Origin: Chitinophagaceae bacterium
GTDB lineage: Bacteria; Bacteroidota; Bacteroidia; Chitinophagales; Chitinophagaceae
Reading direction: 5' to 3'
Assembly (NCBI GenBank): GCA_025963615.1
Contig: JAOQAL010000007.1
Location: forward strand, 1-5,925
DNA: 5,925 nucleotides
Each line of letters starts with the position of its first letter. Position 1 is the first letter of the stretch. Made by a program: the position numbers and the translations under genes. Positions 1 through 5,925 of this stretch are shown here, one piece after another. The notes under the pieces are model-generated. The model saw only the letters and a program-made list of their open reading frames with translations, ran no database searches and had not been told where the DNA came from.

Positions 1-1817
1 ATACCCGGTGATCTTCCTACCTTGCTCATGATACTATCCATTACTTCGACGCTGCGGACGGTTGAGGAAGCATCAGGCAATTCATAGGTTACATATAAAC
101 GGCCTACATCTTCCGTTGGAATAAAACCAGTTGGTTTTATTTTAAACATAATACCTGCTCCAGCGTAAATACATGCCAGCAACACCAGCACATAGGGTGC
201 GTTGCGTATGCTTTTTTGCACAGTAACCGAATAGTTTTTTGTTACCTGGGCAAACCACCTATTAAACCGAAAGAAAAATCTGTTAATCCCTTTTGACTTA
301 GCATTAAGGCTGCTTGGTTTCAGCATGAGTGAACACAAAGCCGGTGTCAATGATAAGGCCACAAATGCCGATATCAGTACTGATATGGCGATAGTGATGG
401 CAAACTGCTGGTATAATTGTCCCACCAGGCCCGGTATAAAGCCAACGGGAACAAACACCGCTGCCAATATTAATGCAATGGCTACCACCGGGCCGGAAAT
501 ATCATTCATAGCCTTGCGGGTCGCTTCTTTCGCAGAAAGTTTATCAACATCTATGTAATGCTGAACGGCTTCCACCACCACGATGGCGTCATCTACCACA
601 ATGCCAATGGCCAGTACAAATCCAAATAAGGTCAGTGTATTTATAGTAAACCCTAACGGGATAAATAAAATAAAGGTTCCTATAATAGAAACCGGAATAG
701 CTAATACAGGAATCAATGTAGCTCTCCAGTTTTGCAAAAACAAAAACACAACCAATACCACTAAGGTAAGGGCTGTTAATAAAGTCTTTACCACTTCACT
801 CATAGATGCTTTTACAACAGATACCGTCTCGAAAGGCACTTTATAATCGATATCTTCCGGGAATGTTTTTTTCATTTCTTCCATGGCTGCATATACACCA
901 CTGGCTGTTTGCAACGCGTTGCTTCCGGGTGTTTGGTATACCAGCAGATAGGATGAACGTTTTCCATCCATAAATGCATAGTTGCTGTAATTTACTTTAC
1001 CCAAAGTCACTCTTGCCACATCCCTTAGATATACCAGCGAACCATCCTGGGGATTACTGCGTATTATAATTTTATTGAATTGCTCTGCCGTGGTTAGTCT
1101 GCTATTGGTTAAAACGGTATATTCAAAAGCCTGGGCGTTATATTGTGGAGGACCGCCTATTGAACCAGCGCCTATCTGCACGTTTTGTTGCTGCAATGCT
1201 GTGACTACATCATTCGCAGTTAAACCGAGGTGGGCCAGTTTATCGGTTTGCAGCCATACCCGCATACTAAAATTATCCGCCCTGCTTACTACATCCCCCA
1301 CGCCGTTCACCCGCAATAAGGCCGCCTGTACAAAAATATTGGTATAGTTATCAACAAAAGTTACATCGTGCGTGCCATGCGGTGAATACAATGCAACCAG
1401 CATGAGTATACTTGGATTCCTTTGTCGAACCGTCACACCCAACTGTCTCACAGCAGCTGGAAGGGACGGAGTAGCGATCCCTGCCCGGTTTTGAACGTCT
1501 AACGTAGCGATATTGGGATTGGTCCCTATATTATAAGTAACAATGGTGGAGGCAGATCCTGTACTGGTATTCGTGCTTTGTATATATTCCATACCCGGCG
1601 AACCGTTCACCTGATTTTCAATGGGTGTGGTGACCGTTTGCTCTACCGTCTCAGCATCCGCGCCGGTAAATGTACTGGTCACCTGTACCGTAGGGGGTGT
1701 TATTTCCGGATACTGACTTATTGGTAAACTCAATAACGCCAGCACACCAACCAACACAATTACAATAGCAATTACTATCGCTGTTACAGGTCGTTTTATA
1801 AATGTATCTGCTATCAT
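1..1817 (-). CDS. RND multidrug efflux transporter, HAE1/AcrB family (3' end outside window)
   Basis: Inner-membrane, proton-driven pump subunit that takes substrate from the periplasm or outer leaflet and passes it to the outer-membrane duct. About 605 residues are visible of the ~1050 usual for HAE1 pumps; the frame is open to the left edge with no stop. The start ATG at 1817 gives the classic N-terminus MIADTFIKRPV, and an in-frame stop lies further upstream. By alignment from memory to AcrB: TM1 about 10-31 followed by LPISQYPEITPP; porter and docking domain about 38-335, with the conserved NGVGDV (171-176) and QNVQIGAGSIGG (211-222); TM2-TM6 about 341-499; TM7 about 541-559; then the start of the second porter half (PTGFIPTEDVGRLYV). 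TM4 carries the proton-relay pair Asp409-Asp410 in GIVVDDAIVVVEAV, matching AcrB Asp407/Asp408. The partner lysine of TM10 lies outside the window. It is the last visible gene of an adaptor-pump set, 132 bases after the adaptor gene. Family assignment is very secure; substrate unknown. Confidence 0.96.
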   Translation of the reverse strand, partial: MIADTFIKRPVTAIVIAIVIVLVGVLALLSLPISQYPEITPPTVQVTSTFTGADAETVEQTVTTPIENQVNGSPGMEYIQSTNTSTGSASTIVTYNIGTNPNIATLDVQNRAGIATPSLPAAVRQLGVTVRQRNPSILMLVALYSPHGTHDVTFVDNYTNIFVQAALLRVNGVGDVVSRADNFSMRVWLQTDKLAHLGLTANDVVTALQQQNVQIGAGSIGGPPQYNAQAFEYTVLTNSRLTTAEQFNKIIIRSNPQDGSLVYLRDVARVTLGKVNYSNYAFMDGKRSSYLLVYQTPGSNALQTASGVYAAMEEMKKTFPEDIDYKVPFETVSVVKASMSEVVKTLLTALTLVVLVVFLFLQNWRATLIPVLAIPVSIIGTFILFIPLGFTINTLTLFGFVLAIGIVVDDAIVVVEAVQHYIDVDKLSAKEATRKAMNDISGPVVAIALILAAVFVPVGFIPGLVGQLYQQFAITIAISVLISAFVALSLTPALCSLMLKPSSLNAKSKGINRFFFRFNRWFAQVTKNYSVTVQKSIRNAPYVLVLLACIYAGAGIMFKIKPTGFIPTEDVGRLYVTYELPDASSTVRSVEVMDSIMSKVGRSPG

Positions 1818-1949
1818 AATTATTTTTTTTATGCGCCAACGTATATTTATCGGAAAGCCGTCGCCACACACTTGACATCTATCAAATGATCAGCGAAGCA
1901 GTTCGTATCATGACGATTCTTCGCGAAAATTTACTTCCCCCGCGATTAT
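1818..1949 (-). other. 132-base adaptor-pump intergenic gap
   Basis: Non-coding spacer between the stop of the adaptor gene and the start of the pump gene, read on the minus strand. It holds an imperfect inverted repeat (1893-1924) and an A-rich run (about 1821-1829) just upstream of the pump ATG, which may help initiation since no Shine-Dalgarno sequence is present. No TAnnTTTG promoter element and no U-tract terminator were found. The frame of the pump gene is open for some 25 codons upstream of ATG 1817, but those codons do not resemble RND N-termini. Confidence 0.7.
1893..1924 (-). repeat. imperfect inverted repeat / possible RNA hairpin
   Basis: GCGAAG at 1893-1898 is exactly complementary to CTTCGC at 1919-1924. 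Inside them TCGT (1903-1906) pairs with ACGA (1913-1916) around a six-base loop, leaving an asymmetric internal loop of 4 and 2 bases. In the transcript this would be a hairpin between the adaptor and pump coding regions. No run of U follows on the transcribed strand, so it is not a convincing intrinsic terminator. It could affect mRNA processing or the stoichiometry of pump to adaptor, or be chance. Confidence 0.35.
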
Positions 1950-3062
1950 TTATTCTTTACTGGTACTGGATACAGCGCTTCCGTTATTTAACTTTCCGGT
2001 ACCTTCTGTTACTACTATATCCCCCACGTGCAAACCTTGACTTACAATCACCTCATCCCCGAGCACCCGGCCGGGGATGATTTTCTGTTGCCTTACTGTA
2101 TTATTATTTACGAGGAATACAAAGTATTCACCTAATTGCTCTGTCACAGCTTTATAGGGTATGAGTAATTGCGGGTCTTTGCTATTATTTTGAACCCGTA
2201 CAGTGCAACTCATCCCTGCTTTTAATTCGTTTGATGGGTTATCGAATACTATTCTCGTTTTAATGGTCCCGGTCTGGGGGTCCACAGCCCGATCCAATAG
2301 AGTTACATGTCCATTGAACGGATATAATTTTCCATTAGGCAACCTGATCATAAACGTGGAGTCTGTTTTACTGATGGGTTGTTGTTGCAATTGTTCAAAC
2401 CGACTGATTTCTTTTTCATCTACATTAAAATCCACCGCAACCGGATTGTCGGATGAAATGGTGTTGAGTAGTGTAGCGCCTGGCGAAACGGCTGTACCGG
2501 GCTTCACCAGTGATATACCGATGGTTCCCGTAAATGGCGCGTAAATAGTGGAATATTTTAAACTTGTCTGTACATTTTGTATGGCTGCTTTTGCAGCGGC
2601 CAATTGCATTTTAGCGGTCTGTAAACCCGTTAATGAATGATCTACCAACTGGGTGGCGATGGCATCATTTTTCTGCAGAAATAAGTACCGGTCCGCATCC
2701 TGTTGCGCCATCTGCTGGTTTGCAAGCGCTACTCTGTAATTAGCGCTTGCCTGTAATACATTGGCCTGGTATTGTTGTTGATCCAGTGTATATAATAATT
2801 GACCTTTTGTTACCCGCTGCCCGTCTCTAAAATGAATACCGGTTATATACCCACTCACTTCTGGTGTAATATTCACCTGGTTGAGTGCGGTCATGGTGCC
2901 GGGGTACTCATCATAATAACCTGTCTTCTTCAATTTTACGCTCACCGAAGTAACTGGTATTACGGCCGGTTGCTGCGGGTTGGTTGAAGCATGGCTGCTG
3001 CAGGATATCCATATAAAACTTCCTGCCGCTACCATGATTACTATTCCAAAATACTTTTTCAT
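1950..3062 (-). CDS. RND efflux periplasmic adaptor (membrane fusion protein, AcrA/MexA-like lipoprotein)
   Basis: Periplasmic adaptor joining the inner-membrane RND pump to the TolC-like duct; 370 residues, normal for the family. The N-terminus is a lipoprotein signal: MKK, a hydrophobic stretch, then ISC with Cys21 as the likely lipidated residue; Trp at -3 is atypical of a strict lipobox. Domains in order: first lipoyl half about 63-94 (ITPEVSGYITGIHFRDGQ), alpha-helical hairpin about 95-167 rich in Gln and Ala, second lipoyl half about 168-203 (YAPFTGTIG, VKPGTAVSPGATLL), beta-barrel about 207-290 with DRAVDPQTGTIKTRIVFDNP and LKAGMSCTVRV, and membrane-proximal domain about 299-364 (LLIPYKAVTEQLGEYFVFLV). 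At the hairpin tip Arg125 and Leu129 fit the TolC-docking R-x3-L pattern; the Ser expected seven residues on is Ala136. The ATG lies 9 bases after the TolC stop, so the two genes are almost certainly co-transcribed. No Shine-Dalgarno sequence is close; the nearest AGGAG is about 24 bases upstream, inside the end of the TolC gene. Confidence 0.96.
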   Translation of the reverse strand: MKKYFGIVIMVAAGSFIWISCSSHASTNPQQPAVIPVTSVSVKLKKTGYYDEYPGTMTALNQVNITPEVSGYITGIHFRDGQRVTKGQLLYTLDQQQYQANVLQASANYRVALANQQMAQQDADRYLFLQKNDAIATQLVDHSLTGLQTAKMQLAAAKAAIQNVQTSLKYSTIYAPFTGTIGISLVKPGTAVSPGATLLNTISSDNPVAVDFNVDEKEISRFEQLQQQPISKTDSTFMIRLPNGKLYPFNGHVTLLDRAVDPQTGTIKTRIVFDNPSNELKAGMSCTVRVQNNSKDPQLLIPYKAVTEQLGEYFVFLVNNNTVRQQKIIPGRVLGDEVIVSQGLHVGDIVVTEGTGKLNNGSAVSSTSKE

Positions 3063-3071
3063 ATAAGTGTT

Positions 3072-4391
3072 TTAATAATTAATAGCTCCTGCCGCTTTTT
3101 GCACATCCAGTTTGCTGCTCAATACCTGGTACAATGCATCTAGATTGCTTACTTCAGCAGTACGTAGATCCGTTTCGGCAATAATAACATCGAGATAAGT
3201 TTGTAGCCCTGACTTGTATTGCAATTGAATGGTTGTATATACTTCCCTGGCAAGTGATAAATTATCTTTTGAAACAGTATAGTCATTAAGACTGGCGTTA
3301 TAAACCGCCAAGGCACTGATATATTCGGTATTAATAGATGCTTTCAGGTTTTGAAAATCCCAATCCTGTCGATGCAACAGTAATTCCGCCTGTCTTATCA
3401 TCTGTATCCTTTTTGTGCCCTGGAATATTGGAACACCCAGCGTAATGCCAAATAAAGAATTGGGATATGCCGCGCTATAGGTCTTTGAGAAAACTTCATT
3501 TTGCCCCACCAGATTATAATAACCGAAAAAGGATACATTAGGGAGGTAACTCCATCGTGCATATTTAAGATTGTACTGCAAAAGCCTTTTCTGGGTCTCC
3601 AACTGCTGATACTCTACGCGTTTTTGAAACAACGGGGCACTATTGTCGTTCAATATGATTTCGTCTTCAAGTTTCCGGTTATCATAATCCAAACTTAAAT
3701 CCCCACTACCGGTATAGCCTATTTGCTGTTTTAACAGGGACCACTTTCCCTTCAAAAGTTCTTCATATTGTTTTTTCAATGCCAATGAATTGTTAAGCGC
3801 TATCGTGGCCCTTTTGTAATCTGTTTTATCCACAGTACCTGCCTGGTACTGAATCACGGCATCTTTCAGGCTTTTTTGTAGCCGCAGAATATCCTGGCTC
3901 AGTAGTTGAATTTGTTGTTGTGAAACCAGCACATCATAAAACGTCTTACTGACCACTACCGCAATATCAATTTTGCTGAGTTGTGTATACTGCCTGGAAT
4001 TCAATCTCACATCCCCTGCTGTTTTACTAGCCAGTAAGACATCACTGTTAATAATATTTTGTGTTAATGAGAGCGTTGTTGTGGAACTGTTCTTAGCGAT
4101 GAAGGGACTGGTGATTATTGGTTGCTGCAGGTAATGCTGAATATTATAATTCAGGTTCAGCTGTGGATACCAGTCGGCCAGTTTTGATTTGATGGTCGTT
4201 TCTGTAATGGCCTCGTCCATTTTTGCCTGCTGAACAGACGGCTGATGTTTTATAGCGTAATCAACACATTGATCCAGGCTCATCCGTAGAGGCAAGGAAT
4301 CAGTTAGCTGCGCCTTTGCCGGAAATGAAAGTATCCAGGCCAGTATGAAGCCTGTAAAACGAATACTGCATAGTTTATAATAGCGATTCAT
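3072..4391 (-). CDS. TolC-family outer-membrane efflux protein
   Basis: Outer-membrane duct of the tripartite pump, predicted as a trimeric beta-barrel with a long periplasmic alpha-helical tunnel. From ATG 4391 it has 439 residues, normal for the family. Residues 1-27 are a Sec signal peptide (MNRYYKL, hydrophobic FTGFILAWILSF, cleavage after AKA, mature start Gln28). The two internal OEP repeats are visible: SLDQCVDYAIKHQPSV (38-53) with WYPQLNLNYN (74-83), and QKRVEYQQLETQKRLLQYNL (256-275) with SYLPNVSFFGYYN (281-293). Each repeat also has a QY.aGtvdk- or QYkSGLqtylD-type helix (181-190, 391-401). The family hallmark VPIFQG is at 320-325. A longer reading from TTG 4415 adds eight residues ahead of the signal peptide; ATG is preferred because it gives a standard signal peptide and because a possible -7 element overlaps the TTG. 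The adaptor gene follows after 9 bases. Long coiled-coil stretches rich in Gln and Leu fit the tunnel helices. Confidence 0.95.
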   Translation of the reverse strand: MNRYYKLCSIRFTGFILAWILSFPAKAQLTDSLPLRMSLDQCVDYAIKHQPSVQQAKMDEAITETTIKSKLADWYPQLNLNYNIQHYLQQPIITSPFIAKNSSTTTLSLTQNIINSDVLLASKTAGDVRLNSRQYTQLSKIDIAVVVSKTFYDVLVSQQQIQLLSQDILRLQKSLKDAVIQYQAGTVDKTDYKRATIALNNSLALKKQYEELLKGKWSLLKQQIGYTGSGDLSLDYDNRKLEDEIILNDNSAPLFQKRVEYQQLETQKRLLQYNLKYARWSYLPNVSFFGYYNLVGQNEVFSKTYSAAYPNSLFGITLGVPIFQGTKRIQMIRQAELLLHRQDWDFQNLKASINTEYISALAVYNASLNDYTVSKDNLSLAREVYTTIQLQYKSGLQTYLDVIIAETDLRTAEVSNLDALYQVLSSKLDVQKAAGAINY

Positions 4392-4412
4392 ATTTTTCAA
4401 AATTCTCACATC

Positions 4413-4420
4413 CAAAATTA
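4413..4420 (-). promoter_or_regulatory. possible Bacteroidota-type -7 element upstream of the TolC gene
   Basis: On the minus strand these eight bases read TAATTTTG, an exact match to the TAnnTTTG -7 consensus of Bacteroidota sigma-ABfr promoters. It would place transcription start about 13-18 bases before ATG 4391, giving a very short leader. No TTTG -33 element is found at the usual spacing (the corresponding bases are AAAC), and AT-rich DNA yields such matches by chance, so this is only a candidate promoter for the efflux operon. Confidence 0.25.
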
Positions 4421-4676
4421 TTTTTACCTGCCGGCGTTACGTTTCATTAGTCGGTGAAAAGGGAAGAACAATAGGTAGAAAATCATCCGGAAGCATCGAT
4501 TATTATCCATTATTGGAGGAGAAAAGTTTATAACTGGCAAACAATATTAATATAGAACACAACGGGTATGGCCCTGACAAGGGGGAGCGGCATTTATTTT
4601 TACATTTTAGATTTCAATTTTCCCCGCATCTGTCAACGTCGATTTTAAACATCATCATAATAGCAAAAAACTTTTG
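4421..4676 (-). other. intergenic region between porin and efflux operon
   Basis: AT-rich, non-coding in any recognisable way, between the porin stop codon and the TolC gene. It would be expected to hold the end of the porin transcript and the control region of the efflux genes. A perfect 10-base palindrome ATATTAATAT lies at 4544-4553. No convincing intrinsic terminator was seen: the GGGG and CCCC tracts that could pair are some 30 bases apart and are not followed by U-runs. A 28-codon minus-strand ORF (4424-4510) is described as a finding. No RNA family was recognised. Confidence 0.6.
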
Positions 4677-5879
4677 TCAAAATCTAACCTGTAGTTGGGT
4701 AATAAATCTCGATGAATTGTATGCAGAAGTATTTTCAACATTGCTTTTATACTGATCGATCAGCATCCCGGCCTGAAGCCTTACCGCATACTGCTCTGCG
4801 AAATCCAGGCCTATCATAGGCACATATTGCTGGTACACATTGCCATTTAACCTGTAATTGGGATCCAGCCATTCATATTTAAAAGAGGCTTCAAGGCCTT
4901 TTAGCCTCTTATTATCGATTTTATACTCTATATGCGGCAATACGTAAGCTCCCCTCACCTGGTAATTAGTAACGGTCCTGCCAGCTACGGCTTCACTGAA
5001 AAACAAACTTTGGTTGGATCCTTCTTTATATTCCGTTACAACTGAAAGTTTAAGCCGTTGATTTAGATTTTTTTCATAGTCTAAATCTGCTCCCCAGGCG
5101 GATATATTGCTGCCCTGATCATTTCCTACGCCCCCACTGAGGCCGACCTTTAATCCCGAAGGCAGTTCTACTTGAACCCTTGCGGGAATTTGCTTGCCAT
5201 TATTATTGTCCGTAAAGCCATTTCGTCCATTGCCATTAAATATGCCTACACCATAACTGACCGGTAAACCCAGGGCTTTTATTTTACCCGTGACATTCAC
5301 TCCTATCTGATAATCCGTCCAGCCATTTAAAGCAAAAGCCTGGTACTGGTTGGAATAGTCAAAGGTCTCTAGGAAATCGGTTGGTATATTATCTTCAAGT
5401 CCAAATTGAGGACGAAATAAACCTGCTCTGACATTCAGGTAAGAATTAAAATGATAGGTTGCGTAAGCGTACTCCAGTACTTTGTTTTGGGGCGAAGTGG
5501 CAAAATCACCAAAATTCGCCCGGAAGTATACATCCAGTTTGTCGGTAATATCTCCGGCAACTACTAAACGGGCCTGGGGAATACTAAAAGCCCTGTGGCT
5601 GTATGATGCACTGCCAGGATTACCTGAATGCTCCAAACCATCTGTGCCGATATTATTTTGAAATGAGGAAATATACCTCATCCTGATTGTTCCTGACAAT
5701 TGCAGCTTTTTTAACTGCTTAATTAAAGGTTTTTGAATTGTATCTTTTACTTTTTGATCAGGCTGAATATCCTGGCCTTTTACTATGGAAGTTAATGCGG
5801 ATAACAACAGAATAAGCATGACAGTTCTTCCTGGTGAGACAGATAAAAAATGCTTTATTGTATTCTTAATGAATAGCAT
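4677..5879 (-). CDS. OprO/OprP-family porin (phosphate-selective porin domain, Porin_O_P)
   Basis: Predicted outer-membrane beta-barrel channel of 400 residues, about the usual size of this family. A signal peptide is visible: basic residues Lys5, Lys9 and Arg18, hydrophobic core VMLILLLSALTSIV (20-33), cleavage near VKG/Gln36. A short linker with a basic helix-like stretch (about 49-59) precedes the barrel, which begins at LQLSGTIRMRYISSFQ. The family signature region is RAGLFRPQFGLEDNIPTD (151-168), followed by FLETFDYSNQY. Alternating polar and hydrophobic strands separated by Gly/Asn turns continue to the end, and the last residue is Phe400 in QLQVRF, the BAM-recognition type of C-terminus. 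Pseudomonas OprP and OprO carry phosphate and pyrophosphate; in Bacteroidota the family is broad, so substrate is not assigned. Start: ATG 5879 is used because the basic N-region belongs to it, but the frame is open to the right edge, and the internal ATG at 5819 has a better Shine-Dalgarno (AGGAAGA) but would give a signal peptide with no basic N-region. Confidence 0.88.
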   Translation of the reverse strand: MLFIKNTIKHFLSVSPGRTVMLILLLSALTSIVKGQDIQPDQKVKDTIQKPLIKQLKKLQLSGTIRMRYISSFQNNIGTDGLEHSGNPGSASYSHRAFSIPQARLVVAGDITDKLDVYFRANFGDFATSPQNKVLEYAYATYHFNSYLNVRAGLFRPQFGLEDNIPTDFLETFDYSNQYQAFALNGWTDYQIGVNVTGKIKALGLPVSYGVGIFNGNGRNGFTDNNNGKQIPARVQVELPSGLKVGLSGGVGNDQGSNISAWGADLDYEKNLNQRLKLSVVTEYKEGSNQSLFFSEAVAGRTVTNYQVRGAYVLPHIEYKIDNKRLKGLEASFKYEWLDPNYRLNGNVYQQYVPMIGLDFAEQYAVRLQAGMLIDQYKSNVENTSAYNSSRFITQLQVRF

Positions 5880-5925
5880 AACCGGCTGTTTTACCGGCCT
5901 GCCATGGATCGCACCATGATCAAAA
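5880..5925 (-). other. upstream flank of the porin gene (window edge)
   Basis: The 46 bases ahead of the porin ATG have no in-frame stop and no in-frame ATG. They contain a 6-base direct repeat ACCGGC (5881-5886 and 5893-5898 on the plus strand). No Shine-Dalgarno or promoter element is recognisable; any promoter is expected beyond the window. Confidence 0.4.

Noticed and set aside
325..1347. Three plus-strand ORFs (325-558, 583-846, 1075-1347) lying opposite the RND pump gene.
   Set aside because: They are antisense to a strongly conserved pump sequence, have low-complexity Thr/Asn/Ala-rich translations, no signal or domain and no ribosome site. They are shadows of the pump frame.
1651..1878. 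A 75-codon minus-strand ORF starting in the adaptor-pump gap.
   Set aside because: Most of it overlaps the pump gene out of frame, and the translation is rich in Cys, Asn and Tyr as expected from a shifted TM-coding region. The pump frame from 1817 explains the region.
1886..2080. Plus-strand ORF across the adaptor gene's 3' end and the intergenic gap.
   Set aside because: Antisense to the conserved adaptor C-terminus, with no recognisable protein features.
2203..2987. Plus-strand ORFs opposite the adaptor gene (2203-2544, 2799-2987).
   Set aside because: Fully antisense to conserved adaptor domains; no independent evidence of coding.
3501..3698. Plus-strand ORF opposite the TolC gene.
   Set aside because: Antisense to the second OEP repeat; shadow frame.
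4544..4553. Perfect palindrome ATATTAATAT as a regulator operator.
   Set aside because: Only AT bases, no extension of the symmetry on either side, and it lies over 120 bases from the candidate promoter; such palindromes are common by chance in AT-rich DNA.
4590..4635. Possible intrinsic terminator after the porin gene from distant G and C tracts.
   Set aside because: The stem would be only about five pairs with a loop of more than 30 bases and no U-run follows on the minus strand.
4568..4648. 26-codon plus-strand ORF in the porin-TolC gap, preceded by a GGAGGAG sequence at 4515-4521.
   Set aside because: The purine-rich site is nearly 50 bases from the ATG, too far to serve it; the peptide has no recognisable feature and the ORF is short enough to be chance.

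Overview
The window looks like ordinary chromosomal DNA from a member of the Bacteroidota, most likely a Chitinophagaceae- or Sphingobacteriales-like organism. This is inferred from four things: moderately AT-rich DNA, start codons without strong Shine-Dalgarno sequences, secreted proteins whose predicted mature form begins with Gln right after the signal peptide, and an inner-membrane pump whose motifs (GIVVDDAIVVVEAV, QLYQQFAITIAISVLISAF) resemble Bacteroidota HAE1 pumps more than proteobacterial AcrB. Genus and species cannot be read from this sequence.

All four recognisable genes lie on the minus strand, so transcription runs from the right edge to the left. In order they are: a 400-residue outer-membrane beta-barrel of the OprO/OprP (phosphate-selective porin) family at 4677-5879; a 261-285 base gap; a TolC-like outer-membrane efflux protein at 3072-4391; a periplasmic adaptor lipoprotein (membrane fusion protein) at 1950-3062, starting 9 bases after the TolC stop; a 132-base gap; and an AcrB-type RND transporter from 1817 that runs off the left edge after about 605 of an expected ~1050 codons.

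The last three genes form a complete tripartite efflux set. The RND trimer in the inner membrane binds substrate and exchanges it for protons, the adaptor bridges the periplasm, and the TolC-like trimer is the outer-membrane duct. Such systems export antibiotics, dyes, detergents, bile acids or endogenous metabolites; the substrate cannot be read from this sequence. The porin lies upstream on the same strand, but its gap is wide enough that it may be a separate transcription unit.

No RNA gene, mobile element, CRISPR array or novel system was found. No transcriptional regulator is encoded here. The points worth a second look are modest: the start codons of the TolC and porin genes, a possible Bacteroidota-type -7 element that would favour the internal TolC start, an imperfect hairpin in the adaptor-pump gap, and a 28-codon ORF ahead of the TolC gene.
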